Shown one piece after another: positions 47,840-59,594 of a DNA stretch of 64,000 nt (positions within the stretch are counted from its first letter, which is position 1; each line of letters begins with the position of its first letter). The notes under the pieces are model-generated. The model made no database searches. It was not told where the DNA came from and worked only from the letters and a program-made list of their open reading frames with translations. Position numbers and translations under genes: made by a program. The stretch is from Chalara sp. BL73 (taxonomy: Eukaryota > Ascomycota > Leotiomycetes > Helotiales). The stretch lies in contig CAKJVC010000017.1 in assembly GCA_918026815.1 (NCBI GenBank), positions 1,054,001 through 1,118,000 of the forward strand. The letters run 5' to 3'.

Positions 47840-49569
47840 ATGTGTGGAATAGTCGGTATCAGCCTCGCAAATCCGCAATTCTGCGCCGCTTCGGACCTGC
47901 TGGAGGCATCTGTTCTTCTCCAGCATCGCGGACAAGATGCGTGTGGAATCATCTGCGGAACCGCCAATGGAACGGCCACCTTCCTCAAGGGGCCGGGGCT
48001 CGTCACCGAGGTGTTCGGTCCGGGAAGCCACGCCACTAAGTGTTTGCAAGGGAATTTTGGCATCGGGCATGGCAGGTCATCCCGGTATATCTTCCTACAA
48101 TTTAGATGTAGCTAAAGAGAAGATTAGTACGCTACGCCACCAACGACAAGCATACCGATAACCAGATCCAACCGGTAATTGCGAGATATCGAGAGAACGT
48201 GGCTATTGCTCATGTGAGTGCAACTCCCGAATCTCCTACTTCACTATACAAGTCATACTGAACTGAACTATACAACAGAATGGGAACCTGGTCAACTGCA
48301 AACAACTGAGTCGCGCCTTGATTGGCCAAGAAAAACACAAAGCAATGGGGGACTCGGAGTTGATGCTCGAGATCATCCTGTCCCAATGCCCGGCTTCGTG
48401 CCAGTCCAAGGTTTCGGGCGCAAGCGTCCCGAACTGGATTGTAGCTGGCCTGGAAGAAGTATACAGGCTCTGTTCCGGTTCTTTTGCATGCGTTTTGTTT
48501 GTACCTTGGTACGGACTAATCGCATTTCGCGATGCCAATGGCATCAAACCGCTAGTCATGGGAGAGAGGAGGACAGAAGATGGAGAAATTGACTACATGT
48601 TTGCCAGTGAGAGTGTGGCATTCCGAAGCCTGGGATATACCCTAGTGAGGGATATCCGACCAGGTAAGCCGCTGAGAGGACAGCTATGATAGGCATAGGA
48701 GTTGACGAGGCTATCTCAATCATATAGGCGAAGCCATCTTTATTCCCAATGCCTCTTCCTATACAAGAGATCCTCGAGATATCTCTAAGCAGATTGTCTC
48801 GGGGCTGTCGCATTCGCCGGATATATTCGAATATGTCTACTTCGCCAGAACCGAAAGTATCATGGACGGCATCAGCGTGAATGCCAGCAGGAAATTTATG
48901 GGCGAAGCTCTGGCTCGAACACTTATGGCGGAGCTATCAGCTAAGGGCAAATTCGCCCTCACTGAAATCGACTGCGTGATTCCTGTGCCAGAAACCAGCT
49001 TCACGTGCGCTCTCGCACTATCGCAATACTTGCGGAAGCCTCTTTCGCTTGGCCTTGTCCGGAATCGCTTTATCTTCCGAACATTCATGTTGCCGAATCA
49101 AAAACAGCGCGCCAAAGCAGTCAACCGCAAGTTGAACGTAATCCAAGAAGAGTTCGAAGGGAAAAACGTTTTGATTGTCGACGACAGCATCGTCAGAGGT
49201 ACCACATCGACTCAGATTGTGAAAATGGCTCGAGAGGCCGGCGCCAAACAGGTGTATCTTGCTTCGGCCTCGCCCGCCATAAGGTATGACAGTTCTTTCA
49301 TTCTTCCCCTTCGTAATATCTGGCGTTCTAATATGAAACATAGGTTCAAGCACATACACGGCATTGATCTGGCCGACGAGTCGAAGCTTATTGCACATGG
49401 CCGTTCCAACTCCCAGATTCAAGACTTTATTGGCTGCGACCAGCTCTTTTATCTGCCACTTGAAGAGCTTCTCAAAGCGTGCATCAATGCGAGATGTTAC
49501 GATGATGTTTCGTCCTTTGAAGTCGGCGTATTTAACGGTAGCTATACTACGGACATGTTGACATGTTAG
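47840..49569 (+). CDS. Divergent amidophosphoribosyltransferase (PurF/Ade4) paralogue
   Basis: Exons are 47840-48071, 48128-48213, 48279-48663, 48728-49283 and 49344-49569, giving 494 aa. The start MCGIVGI puts the nucleophile at Cys2, the active residue of the class II (Ntn) glutaminase domain. Further glutaminase motifs are LLQHRGQDACGI, GHVRYAT and NGNLVN. The phosphoribosyltransferase half has the PRPP loop VLIVDDSIVRGTTS. The family makes 5-phosphoribosylamine from PRPP and glutamine, the first committed step of purine synthesis. The segment VRNRFIFRTFMLPNQ departs from the usual RNRYVGRTF pattern, and the protein looks shorter than I expect for housekeeping fungal Ade4. The first intron appears to use a GC donor. 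It may be a self-resistance copy or a tailoring enzyme. Confidence 0.87.
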
Positions 49570-51457
49570 AATTAGAAACAAATATTAAAAATATCAAAAA
49601 TAATTATTTTAATCTTTAGATACATTTTGAAGGTCTTTTCGCGAATATCGGGATTTTGTATGCGCGCGGGAGATTAAATGATAATTTCTAAACTTAATTG
49701 AAAACAAGTGACTTGCTCTGCTCGCTTCTGTTGAGTGGGGAAGCACAAGATCAAAGATTTTCCTTGTCCCTGAAAGCACTGAGACAAAGCTCCTCGTGCT
49801 TCTAGATTTGTGGTAATGCCCAGGGTAGGGCGATCTGCACCAAGCTAGGAAGATGATTGGAATGATATCCCGAAGATGGAACGGATATCACTACGGGGAA
49901 TGCTTGTTAATAGCGACGTAAGATGCTCGGCTCCCGGTACATAACTACAGCCAAAGCCAATGACGTAATGATGCGAAGTAACATCTTTGTACAGTTTGGG
50001 GTAATGTTCGTACTAGGATACTACGTTGAAAGTATTTTGGGGAATGCACGTGGCATCTGAACACATAAAGCATTCCAATGTGAGCTCATCTGATCATGTG
50101 CTCATTCCGCCGTAAAGTTATTATAGTATTAATAAAGCGCGAGCGTTTAAGTCTTTAGCGATCAGATCATCAATCTACACAATGCGATTTTAGGCAATGG
50201 CTCGCTTCTTCGCATGCATCGCCATGTATTAAAGCTATATATACCACCGGTTTCATTGTAGAGTGGCTCTAGCCGCAGGTACATCTCCTTCCTAGATTTA
50301 CCTTGAATATTTCTGAGCAGATACCCTTACCACCTTTTTGTCACCATTTCTCGCATATAGCATTTGAGGCATAATGTAGGTCATTTAACATTTGCTATAG
50401 TCCGTAACACACCAAAGATGATCTCTTTTGACTCACCCAATGATAAAATTGCCTCGAAGTTAAGGAAATTATCACAAATGAAGCCCTCTCGACTGGAGAA
50501 AAACATGAGTCTGTCTTCGATTGTCAGTTACGGAAGGAGTAGGGCTACTTGTAGAATGTACGATCCTTGCAATGCCATCTTCCAATGCATCCTTGCGAAG
50601 CCTGGCCATCACATACATCAAGCCTGCCGACATAGTGCTTCAAGAGCATAAATGGCTTGGGAAACTGTTTCTAGACGCCGAAAGCCTAAGAATATGGTAG
50701 ATAGAGGACAGCAATCTGAGTTAGCGTAGGAAAGTGGTCCTGGGTTGATTGAATATTATGTTTGAGAATGGGTTGGAAAGATCTGTCGATTTGAGAGGGT
50801 GTTGGTAAAGCGGGCCCGACCAATGAAACCATTAATACAATTATAGATGCTTACAATGAATACACGCACTGTTATTACCCGGGAGTCTTACCTACACGAT
50901 ACACTGTTATGAATTGTCGGTTGCCAGCCTGCATCGTAACAACAAGTTGGTGGGCTTTCTGGTACTTTTCGATCCACTAGTGGACCCAAATGAGTTGCGT
51001 TCTCTATAGCTAGCCTAGTTCAGACCCCTACACTCGCTTAATTCCCTTATTCTAATGTTACAGTCGGAGTGATTTCCTCAATTTATCTCATGAATCAGAG
51101 CCTCGTCAGGGTAATATGCCCCATAAGTGCGACGTAAAATCCTGAGAACTCGTGAGCCAATCAGAGCGCTCCGAGGGTAATATCTCTCCAAGGAGCCACT
51201 TTTCCTAATTCGAACTCGTTGCAACTTTTGGACCAATGAGAGAGCCGTATGGCAGAGGGCGAGGTAAATTATCTGTAACGATGGCCCGATTTATGAGATA
51301 ATCCGCAATGACAGTAGTTAAGTCGCTTGCAGAACTGGCTTCCCCTTCATGCGCAGTCGCTGGAACTTTTACCTCTCCCTTAGCTAGGGTTCTCAGTCTC
51401 GACTAGCCAAATACGGTCAATTGCACGGTATTCAATTATATCCACCTTTTGCAATTC
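49570..51457. other. Gene-poor region at the right cluster edge
   Basis: About 1.9 kb without a recognisable gene on either strand. It probably marks the right border of the biosynthetic cluster. Confidence 0.5.
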
Positions 51458-51614
51458 TTATGAGTGATACTGAGAAGCTTGAAGTACTGTATGCATGAGA
51501 ATACTGTAGTATCCCGATTGTATTGCGCCAAGGTTATAGTGTTTCACCTTCAGCGTCATAAACCCGAACAAACCGTCACGGGAAGCCGGTTCGCAAGCGA
51601 CTTTATAACTCCGC

Positions 51615-51665
51615 CTCATTCTCCTCATTCTTCTCATTCTTCTTCTCGTTCTTCTCACCATCATG
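51615..51665. repeat. TTC/CTC-type simple repeat
   Basis: A pyrimidine-rich tract of CATTCTTCT and CTTCTCGTT units. Read on the minus strand it encodes an Arg/Met repeat (RRMRRMRRMRR) downstream of the STAND-like gene. Confidence 0.7.
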
Positions 51666-51683
51666 AGGCGACTCCCAATCATC

Positions 51684-53706
51684 TTAAACAACCTTGCCAG
51701 TCGACATGGAATCCTCAGACGTTCGTCCATTCTTAGCCCTGCAATTTTTCGTTTCGTGACTTCTGCTTGCTTTATTTTTTCGAATCCCGCCACTAGTGCG
51801 TCTCCTTTGATTCTTTCGACGTGGTCGACAATTCGAGTGTCCATTGCCCCCAATCCTGCCAATAGCCGCCTCTGTAAGTGCACAGGTCGATTCAACTTTT
51901 TCGTCAAGAGATTTTTGCATCCGTAGCCCTTCTGATTGTGATCGAAATATACCTTCCTGTATAGTTATCGAGTTTCGCATTAGCTGACGCTGTTCCATCA
52001 TAACGTGGAAACTAATCGAGCGATCAAGTTCGTCCATAGATGCCTCGACTTTTAGCCAAAGCTCTTGAAATCGACTTGAAGAGCCCTGGATCGCTTGGAT
52101 AAGTGATGTTTTAGATTTCGAACCATTATTCATATCTTTCTAGGCAGTCAGGATGCTAGCCGTACTTAGAGAGTAGAAACTGATTGAGTCACACATACCT
52201 CGGTAAACTTTCTCAACCAATGTACCGTACTGCTGGATGGCATTTTGTGCATTCTGGAAACAATTCGCGAAGTATCTGTTCTCAGTGCTCGAGCTGCCGG
52301 GTCCCTGGAATGACGCCATATAAAACTCAAATCGTTCGATACACCTTTTAGCATTTTCAAGGTTAGTCTGCTGCGTCACGGAACTGGCAATGAGCAGTTT
52401 GGAAATGCCAATGATTAAAGGCACTATGGCAAACTACAACCAGATTAACTGAAGTTATAGTACCAAGAACTAGTAGTCTACTCACTATGCCTCCCACAGA
52501 AATTCCAAATTCAAAAGAACCTCCTTTAAATGTCTTTTCCTTTCGGATCGGAGCCAAACGGTTCGTTTCAATGGCATATATGATCCTCCGGGCCATAGAA
52601 GGGCTTTCTCGATCCTGAACCATTGCAGCCGAATAAGGAACACCTTTACGCTTCTTTGATTCACTTCCTTTGCCCTGTTCAACTGCTTCAGTATCCGATT
52701 GTGGTTTCATTCCTAAGTTCACACTTTCGGCGAGATTAAAATAGGAGTCGATGCTCATCCGATTGCGCGATTTCGCCTTTGTGGACCCCCCAGCCTCGTT
52801 GTTGTCAGTAAGGCGATGACCGAAACTGGCCTCCTCCGTCACATTTAGTAATTGGTGACCATCTCCGAATGAACCTTCTTCATCGCCAACTGACGGAAAC
52901 TTGATTCTGACTGAAGAGCTGTCCACCCTGCTTAATGTGTCCGGGATAATGATAATAGAAGCGGCGTCATCAGAAACATCAGAGAGTGTCAGACTTAAAG
53001 CTGACCCAGAGTCTGTTAGTAGTCGCTCAATTTCGTCTTGTGTGCAAATAGAATCTAGTGATACCGATGAAGTTATCGTATGGGATCTCCCTATAGCATC
53101 TTGAAGCTCGCGTGTGATCTTCAGTTCAAGCTGCTTAATCACATGCGTGTTACGCCGAACAGCTCTCTCAGCATTTCTGACCACTTTGAGCACCTGGGCC
53201 ATGGATTTACTTTGAGAATAATTAGTCGTTGGGATCTAGAGTTTAGGGGAGTAGGGTCGACACCTGTTTAAGGTACTCATGATCAACTGCAATGTCCCTT
53301 TCTCATTATTCAGCCTCTCCAGCGCTTCTTTCAAGTCATCCTTCTGGAAAACATATTTGATTTGTTGCCAAGCTCGTCTTATCGTTAATCGATTCTCCGT
53401 TAGGTTAGAGCAGACGTTCTTCAACCAATTCTCAATGAGATTAAAGGATGCTACGCAGCACACCACCGATTTTTCAAGGTCGCTAAGATCATCAACCGCT
53501 GTTTCGGAAGCGTACGTGAGGTCAAGTAGTAACGTTTGGATTTGACAAAGTGCAATATTTACACTATATAAGGAGCTGGTGATAGCCTGAACCTCCCTCG
53601 GAGCATCTATGATTGAAGATACAAATTGGTAGAAAAGTTTGGTTGTCGCCGTGCCAAGGGATATAACCGCAGCAACTGATGCCGTGACGGATAATGGGTC
53701 ACCCAT
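51684..53706 (-). CDS. Fungal STAND/HeLo-like N-terminal domain protein
   Basis: Exons in coding order are 53264-53706, 52486-53209, 52199-52433 and 51684-52135, giving 617 aa if no frameshift is present. The start MGDPLSVTASVAAVISLG is the standard opening of fungal N-terminal signalling domains that precede NLR/STAND proteins or act alone. The first 150 residues are predicted helical (ITSSLYSVNIALCQIQTLL). The middle is Ser- and acid-rich. The segment FAIVPLIIGISKLLI after the second intron is hydrophobic. No NACHT or repeat domain follows, so it may be a solo signalling partner. Near the C-terminus the coding character shifts frame at a five-base C run (51847-51851), so the end is uncertain; a frame continues to 51458. 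Confidence 0.6.
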
Positions 53707-55301
53707 AGTGTGGTAAGATGAAGTCTTTCCCACGTTCTGTCTCTGAGGAGTCGAAGGTCTTATTGCTGCCTGTTCAGAGGTGGCTGCTTCCCGAGGCGGC
53801 AGCTTCGCCACACCAAACCAGGCTGTGCATATATATAACACAGGACGAGGCTTGCAATTAAGTAGAGCAAGATAATGAAATATGTGAAAAGCCTTTTCGT
53901 AATTGAAGATGCAAAGGTGTCTGCAGGTTCCCATCTTGACTTGATTGCTTATTCACTTCTCAAATAATATTATGCACAATATCGGTAGACCCGAAGCGAC
54001 ATGCAACACGAAGGATTGCTGGCCTATCTTAAGAGGGAGCAGACGGCGAAGAGGAAACTATCCAGTGGTACCTCTAAGCACCAACTGTCAGCTGAAAAAA
54101 ATGGGCGCGATACAGTCAAACCTTCGTCATTTTGGCTCTACTAAAGATCTTTCGAATGGCGTTCGACGGCTCTGAAGCATTACACCTCCGATGTTAGACG
54201 CTCTTTGCGAATACTTTCTCGAAGCCTGGTTTGTACTAGGACAGGATAATGCTCTTCGTGCTGGGCAAGTTCGACACGCACGTAACAGCTTCTTGATATT
54301 GAATCGAATTTTGACGATTTCCATTTCAATTACTTAAAATATGGAACTATATTTTAAGCATTTACAAATGAATGTATATGATATCCCTGATTTTCGCATT
54401 GCTGCATGCCACTCGACCCGTGGGTTGCGCATTTCGTGACCTCTAATCTGACCGAGTGACGCTGGAATTGCCCAGCATTATGTAACTCACATTAGTAGCA
54501 TTATTTACAAAGCTGGGCGGTATATGATCATAGAACAGAAATGTGCTTGCAGGTATTCCGTAATATGATACCTGAAAAATTGGAAATCATTAAATCCGGT
54601 TAGAGAATGGGAGGGTCTTCACAACAACAGGACTCATCAAACACTATTCTCCTTGCTTATAAAGGACGTACTACTTTCCCTAAATTACTATATTCAATTT
54701 GGTGATGCCCTAGAATACCAGAAAAGTAGTATTTCAGTCATATTGCAACACAAAGTATGGTAATCTAGGGTTTTGGGCAAAAAAGTATAAGTCATTTGCC
54801 GAAATATTTATCTCACTGACTACCAACAACCAGCTAACTAAATAAGCCCCTGTGTCCGTCCTATTGAATGTACAGGAGTTAGGTGTTAAAACTGCGGCAC
54901 AGGTGAGAAGAGTGCAATTAAAACTGAGTTCTAGAAATATGCACAATGACAACAACCAAGTAACCGAAAGTGGCCCTATATCGGAGAGGGGCGTTATGAA
55001 AAACACGAATGCCAATACACCATTAGGAAATCCGGGCAGGAAGCTGGTTAATCGCTGTAACGGAATTTAATTTAATAAGACTCGATATATAAATTTTGCA
55101 TTTATAAATAGATAATGTAAAGTGGCTATATCCCGCTAATTATTAAACTCTCCCTAAATCATAACACTAACTATAACAACGGCATAAGCGCACTGTTTAA
55201 ACGAAATTTCATCTCAAACTGGGTATACCGATCTCGTATCCAGCGCATGATTCCCTCAAAATCTGTTGTGTGGGTTGTGCAGTCTAGCCATGCTGCATCC
55301 C
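53707..55301. other. Intergenic region
   Basis: 1.6 kb holding the promoter of the STAND-like gene and the 3' flank of the lectin gene. I see no gene. Confidence 0.5.
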
Positions 55302-58066
55302 TTAAACAATGGGTAGCATTGTGCCCGGACTCCAGTTACCATCTTGTCCTTCAATGCTATATTCCATGATTTCCCTTGAAGCCTTTTGCAGGTACAGCCT
55401 CTGCTTGAGGACACCCCCAGCTGTCCAAGCTAGGTATGCCATCCTTCCATTTGAGTTATCGGTGGCAGGACCGGCGCCCCAGCTTGCATTCTTCCCTATC
55501 CTATCATCAATAACATAGGTGCCCACCGAACCATCGGGTTTCAAATAGAAAGCCCTAATCTGATCTAGCGGCCCGGCTGCCGTCCCTCGCGGACTGCGCT
55601 GCCAAGCGCCACCCGCCAGCGGCGAGTCCGCCTTTAGCACATCCGAGTCGCTCAGCGTAGGGTTGTTACCATACGTCACGCCACCATCGTCACTTACTAC
55701 CCATGAAAGTCGACCATCAGGCCAGCGAAGCATTACTCGCACGGATGTGCCTGCGTATGGAGCAGCAAGTCCTGTCCCGGGTAGACCCGTGGCAATGGCA
55801 CGCGGACTGGAGCCCCAGCCGTTGGCGTACTGAAGTACGCGAATGCGGTTGTCCGGGTCTTGGAAGTACACATGGATGGTCGTAGGAGAATCACGGAAGT
55901 ATATGGCGAGGTTTGATTGAGCATGTAGCTTGATTTGATCGAATTGATGCACTGGGTTAGCAACCCAGTCACCGTTGGAGAAGCAGCGCTCGGTTAATAC
56001 ATTGGAGCTAGATATATAGTAGAGGCGGGCCTACGAATGTGAGAAGAGCAAAAGTGAGGAGTGCAGATAACTTACTTCATTGCCCCAGTTACATATTGCT
56101 AATGGAGTGTTCATTTTTGCTTTGGGGTTGACGTTTAGGGCGGTAGGTTTCCATTGTGTGCCGCTGCAGGCCTCTCGGATCTCACCCGTAGAGTCTTGAT
56201 AGATCAGTCTTGCAGAACCTTGGTAGCTCCAAACACATATTCCAGAGTTACTGACAGGTGCGGTTGAGGATGGATCGGCAGCATCGGAAGGCGGAGCCGT
56301 AGATGCAGTCGGTGCAGGAGTTGCTAGCTCTGGCAAGGGAACAGCTGGAGGATCTGGTCCTTTAGCGATCTAAAATGCGTCAGAATATTTCTCCAGTCGC
56401 AGTGACAAAAGAATAGAAGTTTCTTACGGGTATAAGCTGCTTGAACACAATGGGACTTATGTATGGTGAGGGTCTTTTTGGGTCAACAGCAAGCTTTGGA
56501 TTCTGTGTGATCTCATCGACCTACGATTAATGCAAATCAGCAGGGGGCTTCTCTCAAATAAGCTCTATCTGTTTCTCACTTCTTGTACAATGCTAATCAT
56601 CTGAAAGCGGCAATCTCTCCTGGCACGGTCAAGGCCCTCAAGTGTAGTCGAATATGGTTCTGACCCATCAGTCGGCTTTGCGGCTGGTGGCAGTAAAAGT
56701 GCTAACTTGTTGTCAACTTCCCACGATGCGACCTGAATTAATTTCCAGATGTTCTTGTAGTCCATATATGCATCAAGTAAAGCCGATGTATATACTCCGG
56801 CATTCTCGTAATCCAGAGGGGTAAAGTTCCCAGCTTGCTCCACAAAGCTACGCAAGGCTGTGTACTTTGTAAGAATGGCACTGACTAGATTAGCTTTTGT
56901 AATGGGTAACTATTGGCCATTGGAATAAAGAAGTTTCAGGATGCTTACTATGTACGCTGAGGCGTCTCAGCAACCCTTTCAGGGAATCTTGAGGCGACGG
57001 CGGTGAGGGAATCAACATCCCAGAGAACGTTCTCTAAAAAGGAACTCTTATTAGTGGCCCATATATGCTTTGAATTCATCACATTGATTTCAAATTGGAC
57101 GTACCGTCTTTCAGTTTCCCTCCACCTGCCCAACTGACTGAGATAGTTGTTTCTGTATTATTCTGCAGATTTGACTTTGCCACTTCTACTTTAGCGTCGG
57201 CTTCGACTGATCCCGCACCCACAGTTAATGCAACATGAGCACTGTAGCATTATACTTAGATATTATCCCAATGGGAGTGCTGAAAGGCTTACGATGCTTT
57301 AATATCAGTAATCTTTTCCTTATTGAGAACTTTCATGCTAACAAGAGCGTTAAATTCACCGCCTTCAAGGAATCCTACCAGGGATTAGCTTTCTTCAACA
57401 AATGTTGTGGATCCCAACCTGAGATGAAAGAGTCGCCGAATGTGTCTGTGAATTTGGCAGCTGGAAGGTCTTTAATAGACTTGAATATAAGTGCGTCCTT
57501 CATATTGATTGTTTGATTAACAACCTTGACTGAGATGAAAAAGTTTAAATCACTATCCTCTTCACTCTTAAGATTAGCAACTATTCTAAAACTCTTGTTT
57601 GCGATCGTGAATGGTTTGACCTACTGAATTTGTCTGAATCGATATAAGCCCCAGACCCGGACCCGCCAATGGCTCCGTATTTGATTGACAAGGAACCCGC
57701 GATATTCATCGCATCTGTTACATCGCTTAATTTGTCGACAAAACGCGACGAGTAAGACACGATCTAAGAATTGAGTAGGTATATAGACATATAGCCATTA
57801 CAGAATGGAAACGTACCTGCGAGCTTTGATTCTTGCCAGTTGGATTCGCTGTTTGGGCAGCAAGTGCTGGATCGACGACAACAGCATTGTCAATACAGAT
57901 TTTTTGTGTATATGAATTGAATCTACTTTTGTCAATGTCAAGTTTGAACAACGTGCCCAGAAAACTCACCCTTGTCCTGTTAAAAATTAGCATGGCGGTT
58001 AGAGTCAATAAAGGGGGGCATACCAATTCTCATAGAATTGTTATATGGTGCAACAAGAAGAGCCAT
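55302..58066 (-). CDS. Perforin-like N-terminal part fused to fucose-lectin-like propeller
   Basis: A multi-exon gene of about ten or more exons starting at 58066; the early exons I place are 58024-58066, 57970-57976, 57817-57925 and 57625-57763. Later exons lie near 57200-57570, 56950-57165, 56570-56855, 56450-56520, 56080-56370 and 55302-56030; their exact borders are not settled. The N-terminal part has a Gly-rich block (GGSGSGAY) and a GDSFISG...EGGEF motif that resembles the conserved glycine-rich turn of MACPF/perforin-type proteins; this family call is tentative. A Pro/Ala/Thr/Ser linker near 56300 leads to repeats such as SARLIYQDSTGEIRE, ARLYYISSSN and TTIHVYFQDPDNRIRVLQY, typical of the six-bladed fungal fucose-specific lectin. 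It probably binds fucosylated glycans, possibly in defence against other organisms. No signal peptide is evident. Confidence 0.6.
57970..57976 (-). other. Seven-nucleotide micro-exon
   Basis: Between introns 57977-58023 (GTATGC...AACAG) and 57926-57969 (GTGAGT...AAAAG) only GACAAGG remains. It keeps the frame and links the first exon to the exon beginning at 57925. Confidence 0.55.
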
Positions 58067-58569
58067 TTTGAGGGCTTAATGCGTTGATGCTTTACGGTTG
58101 AGAGATGAATACTTTTAAGATCCCAGAGGCTTACTATGTGGTTAAGGGGCCACATTAGAATCAGTTTGCTAAATTTTTGTGGCAAGCTGAAGGGTATAAT
58201 TTTACTGTCTCAATACTACCACATTCATGGTGTTGGATGATCTAGGCTGGCTGAAGTAATCCAAAGCCATAGCGGGTGGCTTGGATAAGCGAGCTGAAGC
58301 TAATTCAATACAACCTTATTGCGGGGTTGGGTAGCTTTACCACCCGCATTACAGTGTGTCGAATACCTATAGTCACCCACTATACCGTAAGCTGACCTTG
58401 GCAATTTGAGGACTGGGTAACAACGGTTATTAGTGTCAATGCGATTTCAACTTTGGCTGACTGACTGTTCTTGGAGCACAGCGTAAACTACAAAAATGTC
58501 ACCGCTCAGGACTGTTGAAACGAGGGCACCTCTCTCCTCATTATGTTATCAGGTGAGAAGTAGTTAAAG
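58067..58569. promoter_or_regulatory. Shared divergent promoter of the perforin-like pair
   Basis: 500 bp separate two related genes transcribed away from each other, so they may be co-regulated. An upstream reading frame of 23 codons (about 58496-58566) ends just before the plus-strand start codon and could dampen its translation. Confidence 0.45.
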
Positions 58570-59594
58570 ATGAGTGACGAAAGCGATCCCTCCAGGCCTA
58601 CCCTCTCTCGGCAGGCTAAATCAGGGTATCCCATAATCCTCCCTTGGACAACCGAACCTCTTCCTCTTGGTACTTCTTTCGAATCAACCCTATCCCATAC
58701 GATCAATCCTTTCTTGAAGACCAATGCCTTTGATCCTGCTTCATTGCACCAAGCGCGGTTTCTCTACACTAAGGATGGAGGCACAGCTAGTTATGCCTCT
58801 ACGTCTACTACGTCGTCGGGGACCAGCAACGATCACATAAGTGTCAGCCTAGGCGTTACTGTTGGATGCCCATTCCTCAATGCCAGTGTAACTGGCTCCT
58901 ATGACAAAGATGTGCTTGAGAATAATGATGTAAGTCTCTCACATTCCTCACCCGACAAAACCGAGCTGTCCTAAATGAACAACAGGCACTTAAGACGTCC
59001 CTGAAAACATCTTACCATAGTGGGACCATCGTCTTTTCGCAACCAATCCCATTTTCAAATACTGCGCTAGCTGACCTGAAAATCATGGGCGGCTTCCCAC
59101 GCTTCCGAGCTATTTATGGCGACTTCTACGTTGCAGGATTCAATTTAGGAGGCGACACGTCGGTGCTGCTCTCCCAGTCCAGTGATTCGAAAGTAACAAC
59201 GGAGATACTAGCGGTCACCCTCAAAGTGCATGTTCTCTGGTTTGACAAGAGTAAAAAATGGGAGGATGTCTCGCAAACGGTCGATGCGCAAGCGAGCTAT
59301 TCAGTAACGGGGTTTGATACACTTAGTAACAGCTATGTGAAACTGTCGAGCGCGACTAGAGCCAATATTAGGGATGTGAGAGAGATGTGCTTAAATCTTT
59401 CCTCGCTTGGTGAGAACTTGCAGGGGAGAGTAGAGGGAAAAATACAGCAGTTGAAACTCGAGGAAGGGACACTGTTGAGTTGGGCCGACTGTGAAAGAAT
59501 TTGTAAGTCTGGCTTAGTGGTAAGTATCATCCTTATGCCATTCTCTACAGTGCGACAGTATGTTTCCTGGGGGGTGGATAGAGATATTATATAA
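58570..59594 (+). CDS. Perforin-like protein related to the divergent neighbour
   Basis: Exons are 58570-58929, 58986-59502 and 59551-59594, giving 306 aa. The second intron is also open in frame, so a form retaining it (48 bp) would be translatable. The N-terminal part is Ser/Thr-rich with SLGVTVGCPFLNASVTGSYDK. The central motif is YGDFYVAGFNLGGD, which parallels the GDSFISG...EGGEF motif of the divergent gene and resembles the Gly-Gly turn of MACPF-type proteins. The C-terminus is YVSWGVDRD. There is no lectin domain, signal peptide or membrane helix. The family assignment rests on short motifs only; another possibility is an uncharacterised fungal family with no pore-forming role. Confidence 0.55.

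Noticed and set aside
51458..51683. Separate Arg/Met-rich protein on the minus strand.
   Set aside because: It comes from the simple repeat at 51615-51665 and the frame overlaps the STAND-like gene's 3' end.
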